8,830 nucleotides of DNA from CAZGMN01 sp964526905 (GCA_964526905.1 CAZGMN010000130.1:1-8830); one strand, 5' to 3'; shown: positions 1 through 6,143, counted from the first letter of the stretch. The notes: generated by a model not told the origin, from the letters alone. Numbers and translations: made by a program.

Positions 1-12
1 GATGATTCTCAT
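1..12 (-). CDS. Possible first codons of a leftward gene, cut by the window edge
   Basis: On the minus strand an ATG at 12-10 opens a frame reading M-R-I-I to the window edge. It is preceded by a Shine-Dalgarno-like AAAGGAA about 6 nt upstream (plus-strand TTCCTTT, about 20-26). Only four codons are visible, so no function can be given. The good ribosome-binding site and the AT-rich, gene-free sequence upstream are the only support; a chance ATG is quite possible. Confidence 0.3.
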
Positions 13-333
13 TTTTTATTTCCTTTAAATTTCATTGTATTTTAAAAAAGAGAGGAAAAGTTTGCAGGTTTTCCTTGATATAGAATATTTATAATTTCCA
101 AAGAGAAGGGTATTATGCAAAATCCATGCCTATTTTTTCAAAAAGAGAGAAAGAATGGGCATATTTTTAACTTGTTGAATTTAAAAGAAATATTATGACG
201 GCAGGGCAATCGCCTCACAGCCGAGAGAGAAGACTAAAGTCAAATAGGGGTATTTTTCCCCACTGGCTGTTCAATTTTGTCCCCCTTGGCTCAGCCCGAG
301 GGGCTTATTCCAATGAATTCTGGATGTTCGGAT
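13..333. other. AT-rich intergenic region with several hairpins, no convincing gene
   Basis: This stretch lies downstream of the response regulator and holds no convincing long reading frame. A 27-codon frame at 115-198 (plus strand) starts with an SD-like AGAAGGG at 104-110, but it overlaps a hairpin and has no recognisable product. Visible structures are a strong stem at 126-162; nested stems CGGC/GCCG and GGC/GCC at 199-223; GGGG/CCCC at 247-261; and an 8-bp stem with one G-T pair at 282-303 (CCCCTTGG / CCGAGGGG, loop of six). None of the three stems nearest the regulator's stop codon has a proper T-tract in the leftward direction, so the regulator's terminator is not identified. No known riboswitch was recognised. 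Confidence 0.5.
126..168 (+). terminator. Hairpin followed by T-tract (possible intrinsic terminator)
   Basis: Bases 126-138 (ATGCCTATTTTTT) pair with 150-162 (AAAGAATGGGCAT) over 13 positions including two G-T wobbles, with an 11-nt loop, and ATTTTT follows at 163-168. This is terminator-like in the plus direction. In the minus direction the wobbles become A-C mismatches and no T-run follows. What it would terminate is unclear: a transcript entering from the left, or a short RNA starting near the TATAAT at 90-95. The stem is mostly A-T near its tip, so strength is doubtful. Confidence 0.35.
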
Positions 334-1689
334 TTAATGAATATTAAATTTTTTGAGCTTTGCGGCGAGCGTCTTGCGGTCGATTCCTAAAACCCGAGCT
401 GCTTTGCTTTTGTTTCCGTAATGAGCTTGTAAGACGGCTTTAATGTATTCCTTTTCGACCTCATCGAGAGGCTTGCACCTTCCGGCTGCGGGATTGAAAA
501 AAGAAGAACCGCTGCTGATGCCGTGGTAGACCAGGCTCTCCAATTCGATTTCATTTCCTTTGGAAAGGACGACAGCCCTTTCTACCGTATTCTCCAGCTC
601 TCTGATATTTCCCGGCCAATCGTACTCCATCAATGCCCTTTTAACCTCAGGGGAGATATTGTTGATGTTCTTCCTGGTCCTCTTGTTATATTTGCCTAAA
701 AAGTGTTTGACCAGAAGTGGAATATCTTCTTTTCTTTCCCTCAGAGGAGGGAGATGGATGGGAACAACACTGAGGCGGTAGAAAAGGTCCTCCCTGAATT
801 TTTCTTTTCTGACCAAATCGGCCAGCTCCTGGTTGGTGGCTGCCAGGATGCGAACATCGACCTTTATCGGCTTTGTGCTTCCAATCCGTGTCACCTCTCT
901 CTCCTGAATGACCCTCAAAAGTTTTGCCTGGATGTTAAGGCTGATGTTGCTGATTTCGTCCAAGAAAATCGTGCCTCCATTGGCAACCTCAAACCTGCCA
1001 TGTTTGGTTTCATGAGCTCCAGTGAAAGAGCCCTTGACATGTCCAAAAAGCTCGCTTTCGAACAGAGTTTCAACCAGAGCACCGCAATCCACGACCACAA
1101 AAGGAGCATTTTTTCTGAGGCTGTGGTTGTGAATTTCCCGGGCAAGCAGCTCTTTTCCTGTTCCGCTTTCTCCGCTGATGAGGACCGTGCTCTCGGTGGC
1201 GGCTACGCGCCTGACGATATCCATGACCTTATCCATGGTCTTGCTTCTGCCCACGACCATCTCAAATTCTGTTTTCTTTTCAAGCTCCTCCCGAAGATAG
1301 ATATTTTCAAAAAATGCTTCGCGGCTTTTCAAGGCTTTCTTGGTGATGAGCCGCAGCTCCTCCGGGCTGAAAGGCTTGGCCAAATAATCGAAGGCTCCCC
1401 GCTTCATGGCTTCGACAGCAGACTCGATGCTGGCGTAGGCTGTAATGATGACCACCGGAGTCTCAGGATTTTCTTCTTTTATCCTGCTCAGGACTTCCAT
1501 TCCGTCGATTCCGGGCAGTCTTAAATCGAGAAAGACAACTTGAAAGGATTTATTTTTGATCAGCCTCAGGCCTTCTATTCCATCCTTGGCGGTCTTGACC
1601 GTATAGCCATCTTTCTTGAGGACTTGGCTGCAGGAATCGCGGATGGCCTCCTCGTCATCGATGATCAGCATAAGAGGATTTTCAGCCAT
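334..1689 (-). CDS. NtrC-family sigma54-dependent response regulator
   Basis: This cytoplasmic DNA-binding regulator would be phosphorylated by the upstream kinase and then use ATP hydrolysis to open promoters bound by sigma54 RNA polymerase. The 451 residues have the full three-domain layout. The receiver (about 6-120) has the acidic pair D11/D12, phospho-acceptor D55 in LDLRLPG, T83 and K105. The AAA+ domain (about 145-370) has Walker A GESGTGKE at 173-180, the sigma54-contact loop GSFTGA at 220-225, Walker B FLDE at 242-245 and the arginine-rich FREDLFYRL at 298-306. A Fis-type helix-turn-helix lies at about 427-447. Oddity: the contact loop has Ser where most members have Ala (GAFTGA). 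The ATG at 1689 is supported by AAGGAAG (plus strand 1696-1702) six bases upstream. It overlaps the kinase gene by 8 bp, indicating translational coupling. Target genes cannot be deduced; the exact subfamily (AtoC, ZraR or other) is unassigned. Confidence 0.95.
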   Translation of the reverse strand: MAENPLMLIIDDEEAIRDSCSQVLKKDGYTVKTAKDGIEGLRLIKNKSFQVVFLDLRLPGIDGMEVLSRIKEENPETPVVIITAYASIESAVEAMKRGAFDYLAKPFSPEELRLITKKALKSREAFFENIYLREELEKKTEFEMVVGRSKTMDKVMDIVRRVAATESTVLISGESGTGKELLAREIHNHSLRKNAPFVVVDCGALVETLFESELFGHVKGSFTGAHETKHGRFEVANGGTIFLDEISNISLNIQAKLLRVIQEREVTRIGSTKPIKVDVRILAATNQELADLVRKEKFREDLFYRLSVVPIHLPPLRERKEDIPLLVKHFLGKYNKRTRKNINNISPEVKRALMEYDWPGNIRELENTVERAVVLSKGNEIELESLVYHGISSGSSFFNPAAGRCKPLDEVEKEYIKAVLQAHYGNKSKAARVLGIDRKTLAAKLKKFNIH

Positions 1690-3580
1690 GCTCGAGCTTC
1701 CTTGTCACCGGCAATTTAACGGTGAAAGTTGAACCTTCTCCAATCTCGCTCTGAACTTCGATTGTGCCCTGGTGCTTTTGAACGATGCTGTAACTGATGG
1801 AAAGACCGAGTCCTGTTCCCTTGCCGACTTCTTTGGTGCTGAAGAAAGGCTCAAAGATTCTTTCCTTGTCTTCGTCCTTTATGCCGTGGCCGGTGTCCGC
1901 AATGCTCACGTCGATAAATGAACCGTCTTTATTTAAAGAGGTGCAGATGGTCAAGGAGCCGGTTCCGTTCATCGCCTCAGCAGCGTTGATAATGATGTTC
2001 ATGAAGACTTGCTGGAGCTGGGCTCCGTCGCCGACGATTTTCGGCAGAGTGGGGGCGTAAGATTTTTTTATAACGATATTCTGGAAAAGAGCCTGGCGCT
2101 CCATGATGGCCAGAGAGCTGTCTACGATATCGTTGATGCTGAGTTGGGACATCTCCGGTTCTTTGGGACGGGCGAATTCGAGCAGGCCCTTGACGATGTC
2201 TTTGCAGCGCGAGGTTTCTTTGACGATCTTTCTCAAGTTTTCATAATGAGGATTTTTTTTGTCCAGGTCTTCGAGTATAAGATGGCTGTAGATGAGGATG
2301 CCTCCCAAGGGATTGTTGATTTCATGGGCTATTCCTGCTGCCAGTTTTCCCAGAGAGGCGAGCTTCTCGGATTGGATGAGAGAGGCCTGGGCTTCTCTCA
2401 ATTCCTTTGTCCGCTCTTCAACTTTTTTCTCCAGAGTCTTTCCCCATTCGACAAGNNNNNNNNNNNNNNNNNNNNNNNNNNNNNNNNNNNNNNNNNNNNN
2501 NNNNNNNNNNNNNNNNNNNNNNNNNNNNNNNNNNNNNNNNNNNNNNNNNNNNNNNGTCAGCATGACTCTTGTCGTGGTATCAATGTAGGGTTTTTCAAGC
2601 ATGCCCACATAGAGGATGCCGATGATTTTGTTATCAATATTCCTGATCGGCTCATAGGCGGTGACATACCAATCGTTGACCACAAAAGCTCTATCGATCC
2701 AGCTCATGCCTTTGACCAGGACAGCCTCGTTGACTTCCTTGGAAAGTCTGGTGCCGATGGCTCTCTCTCCTTTTTCATCCTTGACGTTGGTCGAAATCCT
2801 TAAATCATTTTGGAAGATTGTGGCTGTTCCTTTGTCCCGGTCTTTATATTGCTCTCCTTTGTAAACGATATCTTTGACTCTATCAACAATCTCGTAGTTG
2901 CGGTTGAGCAAGATCCCTCCGTAGAGCACGCCAAGGCAAATCTTGTTTTCATCGATGATTGGAGAAGCAGCCTTCAACATCATGCCGCTCGTCTCTTCGT
3001 TCTCGGGCCTTGGTGCTGCCCTTGGAGTGTATTTGAATTCTATATGGGCTTTCTCGGCTAAATCTTCTCCTTCTTTAAGGAGCTCTTCTCGAGGAACGAT
3101 CTCAGGAAAGGCCAGAACTCCGTCTTTTAGAGCCCGCTTGATAATTTCATCCTGAGATTGATCGTCACCAACAACGCCCGGATTCCTGGTTCGAATGAGC
3201 ACTTTTCCTCGGTTGTCGGTTAAAGTCAGTATATCAAGTCCATAATCTTCTCTGACCCGGCTCAGGTATTTGAGGAGGATATCTCTTTTGTTGCTTTTTA
3301 TGGCTTCTCTCAGGCTTTCCCTGTTGGCTGTCAGCATCACAATCTGCTTGATGTTGCTCAGCTTTTCGTTGAAGACCATCCAGGCTGAAGCCAGGTCATG
3401 GCGGACCTTTGTTTGGGCTTGATTGATGATGGTCTCTTTCTCCAGTCTCCACCCTAGGGTCAGGGAGATGAGGCCGCCGATGACGATGACCACCAGAAAG
3501 CTGAGTATGAGTTTTGTCCTCACGGATAAAGGTGGAAGTTCCATCTTGATTACTGAAGAGATATTAATTTTAAAAGTCAT
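1682..3580 (-). CDS. Membrane sensor histidine kinase with Cache-like periplasmic domain (interrupted by assembly gap)
   Basis: This inner-membrane kinase is the presumed partner of the overlapping NtrC-type regulator. Residues about 23-44 form the first membrane helix. About 45-335 is a large extracytoplasmic region resembling a Cache-type small-ligand sensor (LTDNRGKVLIRTRNPG; later SPIIDENKICLGVLYGGILLN and GILYVGMLEKPYID). Residues 342-375 are unknown (N run). Then come a coiled coil (LEKKVEERTKELREAQ), the HisKA box with phospho-acceptor H419 in IAHEINNP, the N-box NIIINAAEAM (528-537), DTGHGI (562-567), FEPFFSTK (576-583) and GKGTGLGL (586-593). This is the NtrB-like class commonly paired with NtrC regulators. 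The second membrane helix and any HAMP domain must lie in the gap. The start is uncertain: the ATG at 3580 overlaps a TATAAT -10, so the in-frame ATG at 3544 (13th codon, 620 aa) may be the true start; neither has a strong SD. The ligand is unknown. Confidence 0.92.
   Translation of the reverse strand: MTFKINISSVIKMELPPLSVRTKLILSFLVVIVIGGLISLTLGWRLEKETIINQAQTKVRHDLASAWMVFNEKLSNIKQIVMLTANRESLREAIKSNKRDILLKYLSRVREDYGLDILTLTDNRGKVLIRTRNPGVVGDDQSQDEIIKRALKDGVLAFPEIVPREELLKEGEDLAEKAHIEFKYTPRAAPRPENEETSGMMLKAASPIIDENKICLGVLYGGILLNRNYEIVDRVKDIVYKGEQYKDRDKGTATIFQNDLRISTNVKDEKGERAIGTRLSKEVNEAVLVKGMSWIDRAFVVNDWYVTAYEPIRNIDNKIIGILYVGMLEKPYIDTTTRVMLXXXXXXXXXXXXXXXXXXXXXXXXXXXXXXXXXXLVEWGKTLEKKVEERTKELREAQASLIQSEKLASLGKLAAGIAHEINNPLGGILIYSHLILEDLDKKNPHYENLRKIVKETSRCKDIVKGLLEFARPKEPEMSQLSINDIVDSSLAIMERQALFQNIVIKKSYAPTLPKIVGDGAQLQQVFMNIIINAAEAMNGTGSLTICTSLNKDGSFIDVSIADTGHGIKDEDKERIFEPFFSTKEVGKGTGLGLSISYSIVQKHQGTIEVQSEIGEGSTFTVKLPVTRKLEHG
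2456..2555. other. Assembly gap of 100 N inside the histidine kinase gene
   Basis: Exactly 100 N are present, the usual placeholder for a scaffold join of unknown length. The flanking sequence is the same gene in the same frame on both sides, so the join is plausible. The missing part should encode the second membrane helix and probably a HAMP domain, which normally needs about 70-85 residues rather than the 33-34 the placeholder allows. Confidence 0.97.
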
Positions 3581-3608
3581 TATACTCTAAAAAAAGAACC
3601 GAGTTCAA
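3579..3608 (-). promoter_or_regulatory. Sigma70-like promoter for the kinase-regulator pair
   Basis: On the minus strand TTGAAC (plus-strand GTTCAA, 3603-3608) is followed after 18 bp by a perfect TATAAT (plus-strand ATTATA, 3579-3584). Transcription would then begin near 3572, inside the annotated first codons, leaving about 28 nt of leader before the ATG at 3544. The match is strong by eye but untested. Confidence 0.5.
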
Positions 3609-3614
3609 GGAATA

Positions 3615-3833
3615 GCTCAGGCTAAGTGGTTCGGAAACACGCAGGCTTTGGTCCATCTGGCAGAGGCTAAGTAGCTCGAAAACCGTTTGAAGGCTGAGCG
3701 GGCATGGCTCCTCTCCATTAGGAGAGGAGAGCGAAGCCTGAAACCGAGCAGGCTTTGCCTCGCTGGGGCAAAGCTTGCGTGTTTTCGAGACACCTAGCCA
3801 GAGCCATTCAAACGGTTTCCGAACCACTTAGCC
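3615..3833. repeat. Modular inverted/direct repeat cluster (REP/MITE-like), four 19-bp units
   Basis: A 19-bp unit, consensus GGCTARGTGGYTCGRAAAC, occurs at 3620-3638 (+), 3665-3683 (+), 3781-3799 (-) and 3815-3833 (-). The first and last are identical, giving perfect outer arms. Two subtypes follow the unit. In type I it runs on into ACGCARGCTTTG (3615-3650, and minus 3761-3805). In type II it runs on into CGTTTGAA (3665-3691, and minus 3807-3833; 24 of 27 identical). Between the halves are a perfect 9-bp hairpin CTCCTCTCC-ATTA-GGAGAGGAG (3708-3729) and a stem 3748-3759/3767-3778 (11 of 12 paired). A fifth copy lies at 8734-8752. No transposase, target-site duplication or CRISPR-like regular spacing is visible. 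An 85-codon minus-strand frame (3570-3827) runs through it and is probably not a gene. Confidence 0.8.
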
Positions 3834-3864
3834 TTCGCCAAGAGAGAAAATTCTTAATCGCAGA

Positions 3865-3904
3865 AATTCATTAAATCTTCATAGCTTCTTTATCAATTCT
3901 TAAC
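3865..3904 (+). promoter_or_regulatory. Pho-box-like array of four PhoB half-sites
   Basis: Four 7-bp elements sit at exact 11-bp intervals, separated by 4-bp spacers: AATTCAT (3865-3871), TCTTCAT (3876-3882), TCTTTAT (3887-3893) and TCTTAAC (3898-3904). This matches the architecture of PhoB sites (7-bp direct repeats plus 4-bp A/T-rich spacers; Escherichia coli half-site CTGTCAT). The half-site sequence itself is a variant. The array ends 10 bp before a -10 hexamer, the placement known for PhoB-activated promoters that lack a good -35. Its position before a porin and pstSCAB supports the assignment. The activator gene is not in the window. Confidence 0.6.
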
Positions 3905-3914
3905 ATCGAGAAAT

Positions 3915-3920
3915 TATTCT
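3915..3920 (+). promoter_or_regulatory. Putative -10 element of the porin-pst promoter
   Basis: TATTCT matches four of six positions of TATAAT and lies 10 bp downstream of the last half-site of the Pho-box-like array. No separate -35 hexamer is seen, as expected for an activator-dependent promoter. Transcription would start near 3927, giving a leader of about 100 nt. That leader contains a small A/T-rich stem at 3964-3988 (AAGAGG / CCTCTT) of unknown relevance. Confidence 0.45.
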
Positions 3921-4026
3921 AAACGCTCAATGATTATCCGAGCTCCTAAGAACAAGCAGAGAAAAGAGGCTGAATCTCGATTCCTCTTGCAAGGGAGAAA
4001 GAATTGAAAAAGAGAGGGTATGAAGA

Positions 4027-5085
4027 ATGCGAAACAAAATTGTAAGAATCGCGCTGGCTTTAGGCTTCATCGTCCTTGGTCAAGCTGCACTCTTAGCTCA
4101 GCAGGCCTTTACGGCTACAATCTATCTGGACTACACCTATTTCCTGACCAATAAAGGCCCGTTAACAACTCCTCCCCCCACTAATCCGAATTTCATGAAC
4201 AACTTTTTTACCTTCAGAAGAGCTTATTTCCGCTACGAAAACAAGATCAGCGACAACCTTAAGTTCAGGTTGACCTATGACGCCGACTATGTGAAGGCTG
4301 TCGATGCCAGTGGAAAGAAAGATGATAAGTTGAGACCGTTTATCAAGCATCTCAACTTCGAATGGTCGAATCTCGTTCCCAATTCTAGCATCAAGGTGGG
4401 GATGACCGACACCTTAACCTTTAAGCTGGCCGAAGACAGATGGGGTTACAGGAGCGTGGCCAAGACGCTGACCGATGGTTATAAGGATGTGACAGGCGTA
4501 GATATCGATGCCTCGAGCGCTGACCTGGGAGCCAGCATCAACGGCTCTATTTCAAAACAGATCCGCTACGGTTTCATGGTGGCCAGCGGAGATGGCTATG
4601 CCCATCCCGAAGGCGATAAATACAAAAAGCTCGCCGCGCAGCTCCACCTTATCCCCATCGCAGGCTTTTCTCTGGTCGGCTACATCGATTACGAAAAACA
4701 GGACTCGAGCAATAAAGTTTTCACCTACAAAGCTGATGGCTTTCTTGAGATGGTGAGAAATCTGGTGATTGGAGTGGAATATTTTGTCTATGACAATGAC
4801 AAGAGTCTGACGGCTGACCTCAGACATTACGATATTTCCGGCATATGCCTTTTCGGAAGGTACATCTTCAAGCCGGATGTCTTTAGCGTCTTCACCCGCC
4901 TCGACAGATGCGAGCCCAATTCAAAAAATGCAAACGACCAGATCAGCCTCGTCATCGCTGGCTTTGACTGGGCGCCGCTCCATAAAAGCCTGAGGATTCA
5001 GCCGAACATCGGGTATTATGCCTATGCGAATTCAACCAAGAAAGATGATGCAATCTTTAACTTGACATTTTTCCTGTCATTCTAA
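4027..5085 (+). CDS. Outer-membrane beta-barrel porin, probably for phosphate/anion uptake
   Basis: The protein has 352 residues. It begins with a basic N-terminus and hydrophobic stretch, then a likely signal-peptidase site after LLA at residue 24, leaving a mature protein of about 328 residues. The remainder has alternating polar and aromatic segments typical of amphipathic strands. These include FFTFRRAYFRYENKISDNLKFRLTYD-type sequence near the start, as in porins of the OprO/OprP (Porin_O_P) type, and a terminal strand ending FNLTFFLSF with C-terminal Phe, the usual barrel-assembly signal. The start is supported by GAGAGGG at 4012-4018, eight bases before the ATG. It is the first gene after the Pho-box-like promoter and is followed by pstS after only 17 bp, so a role in moving phosphate across the outer membrane under starvation is a reasonable inference. 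Anion selectivity cannot be read from the sequence. The barrel call is firm; the family name is less so. Confidence 0.8.
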   Translation: MRNKIVRIALALGFIVLGQAALLAQQAFTATIYLDYTYFLTNKGPLTTPPPTNPNFMNNFFTFRRAYFRYENKISDNLKFRLTYDADYVKAVDASGKKDDKLRPFIKHLNFEWSNLVPNSSIKVGMTDTLTFKLAEDRWGYRSVAKTLTDGYKDVTGVDIDASSADLGASINGSISKQIRYGFMVASGDGYAHPEGDKYKKLAAQLHLIPIAGFSLVGYIDYEKQDSSNKVFTYKADGFLEMVRNLVIGVEYFVYDNDKSLTADLRHYDISGICLFGRYIFKPDVFSVFTRLDRCEPNSKNANDQISLVIAGFDWAPLHKSLRIQPNIGYYAYANSTKKDDAIFNLTFFLSF

Positions 5086-5086
5086 G

Positions 5087-5094
5087 AAAGGAGG
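5087..5094 (+). promoter_or_regulatory. Strong ribosome-binding site that selects the GTG start of pstS
   Basis: AAAGGAGG is a near-perfect Shine-Dalgarno sequence beginning two bases after the porin stop codon. It lies 8 nt before GTG at 5103 and 14 nt before the next in-frame ATG at 5109, so the GTG is the better-spaced start. The two starts differ by two residues. Confidence 0.8.
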
Positions 5095-5102
5095 TTCAAA
5101 CA

Positions 5103-6005
5103 GTGAATATGAAAAAATGGTTATCAATCGCTGTGATTGGCTTGAGCCTGGCTTTAGTCCCGCAGATGAGCTTGGCTCAGAAAAAAATGATCCAGGTCAA
5201 GGGCTCTGACACCTTGGTCAATCTGGTTCAAATCCTGGCCGAAGAATACATGGCCAGAAACCCAAAACAGGCTTTGGCTGTCTTGGGCGGAGGGTCAGGA
5301 ACTGGGGTCTCAGCCTTGATCAACGGAACCTGTGACATCGCCGACCATTCTCGTGAATGGAAGCCAAAAGAGATCGAGCAGGCCTGGGAAAAGGGAATCA
5401 AGCCTCGCTTATTTATTATTGCTGTCGACGGATTGTCCATTATTGTCAACGAGCGCAATCCTATTGAGAAACTCACCATGGCTGAACTTGGCGCAATTTA
5501 CAGAGGCGAAGTCAAAAGTTGGAAAGCTGTTGGCGGAGTTGATAAACCCATCTCTCTCTATGGGCGTCAGTCGAATTCTGGAACATACGTTTTCATGCAG
5601 GAGCACGTCCTTGGAAACAAGAATTACTCAATGGAGATGAAAGAGATGAACGGCAATGCCCAAATTATCGAGGGGATTCTCCAAGATGAGAATGGAATCG
5701 GCTATGTCGGAGTCGGGTATTTATTCGATAGCTCCGGCAAGGTGAGGAAAGGACTCAAAGTCCTGAATATTGCCAAGGACGCAAATTCTTCAGCCTATTC
5801 TCCGCTGGATAAAGCCGCCGTGGATTCTGGTCAATATCCTGTGGCCAGGCCCCTTTACCAGGCGACCAATGGGAAGCCTAACGCGGTGGTGGCTGACTTC
5901 ATCAGATTTGAGACAGGCCCTGAGGGACAAAAAATTGTCGAGAGAGAAGGCTTTTTCACCATAGGAGCTGCCCATAAGGAAAGCAATGAAAAAAATCTCA
6001 GGTAA
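5103..6005 (+). CDS. pstS: Phosphate ABC transporter periplasmic substrate-binding protein PstS
   Basis: This is the high-affinity phosphate receptor of the Pst importer, working in the periplasm and delivering phosphate to PstCA. The 300 residues start with a signal peptide (basic MNMKKW, hydrophobic core, cleavage likely after SLA at residue 25). There is no lipobox cysteine, so the product should be soluble. Ligand-site motifs are visible: KGSDT (33-37), GGGSGTG (62-68), CDIADHSR (77-84) and GRQSNSGTY (154-162). In the last, R155 and S159-G160-T161 correspond to the arginine and Ser-Gly-Thr that hold phosphate in characterised PstS proteins. The length fits the shorter PstS family rather than the longer E. 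coli form. It follows the porin by 17 bp, presumably on the same transcript. An intrinsic terminator just downstream should make pstS more abundant than the permease genes. Confidence 0.95.
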   Translation: MNMKKWLSIAVIGLSLALVPQMSLAQKKMIQVKGSDTLVNLVQILAEEYMARNPKQALAVLGGGSGTGVSALINGTCDIADHSREWKPKEIEQAWEKGIKPRLFIIAVDGLSIIVNERNPIEKLTMAELGAIYRGEVKSWKAVGGVDKPISLYGRQSNSGTYVFMQEHVLGNKNYSMEMKEMNGNAQIIEGILQDENGIGYVGVGYLFDSSGKVRKGLKVLNIAKDANSSAYSPLDKAAVDSGQYPVARPLYQATNGKPNAVVADFIRFETGPEGQKIVEREGFFTIGAAHKESNEKNLR

Positions 6006-6024
6006 ATTTCTCATCCAAGAGAAA

Positions 6025-6057
6025 GCTGGGCAGAAAAATTTCTGCCCGGCCTTTTTT
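6025..6057 (+). terminator. Intrinsic terminator/attenuator between pstS and pstC
   Basis: GCTGGGCAGAAA (6025-6036) pairs with TTTCTGCCCGGC (6039-6050) in a 12-bp stem with one G-T wobble and a 2-nt apex gap (in practice a slightly larger loop). It is followed by a six-T run at 6052-6057. It begins 19 bp after the pstS stop. With no clear promoter in the remaining ~86 bp before pstC, it probably acts as a partial terminator that lowers pstCAB expression relative to porin-pstS. Confidence 0.85.
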
Positions 6058-6143
6058 CGTTAGGAATTAAAGAATGGGTTATGGGTTGAAAAGAAAAAGA
6101 GTCAGCAACTTAATTTTTTGGGCATTGGCCTGCGAGAAAGAGA

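Noticed and set aside
199..223. Riboswitch such as c-di-GMP-I, suggested by GCAGGGCAA
   Set aside because: Only a short nested stem is present; the other conserved segments of the class (for example the ACGCAAAGCC-like strand) are missing.
703..1524. 273-codon plus-strand open frame antisense to the response regulator
   Set aside because: It lies wholly opposite a clear NtrC-family gene, has no recognisable domain or good start context, and is explained by the codon composition of the real gene.
2009..2803. 264-codon plus-strand open frame opposite the histidine kinase
   Set aside because: It runs through the N gap and opposite the conserved HisKA and Cache-like coding sequence; a shadow of the real gene.
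3570..3827. 85-codon minus-strand frame in the repeat cluster as a normal gene
   Set aside because: It consists almost entirely of the inverted-repeat modules, starts at GTG without an SD and overlaps the kinase start. It is kept only as a question about a repeated peptide.
3615..3833. CRISPR array
   Set aside because: The repeat units are in both orientations with unequal spacing, and there are no regular unique spacers or cas genes.
6118..6132. GG-N10-GC pattern (TGGGCATTGGCCTGC) as a sigma54 promoter for pstC
   Set aside because: It lacks the TGGCAC and TTGC cores, and the start point would fall at the pstC ATG itself, leaving no leader.
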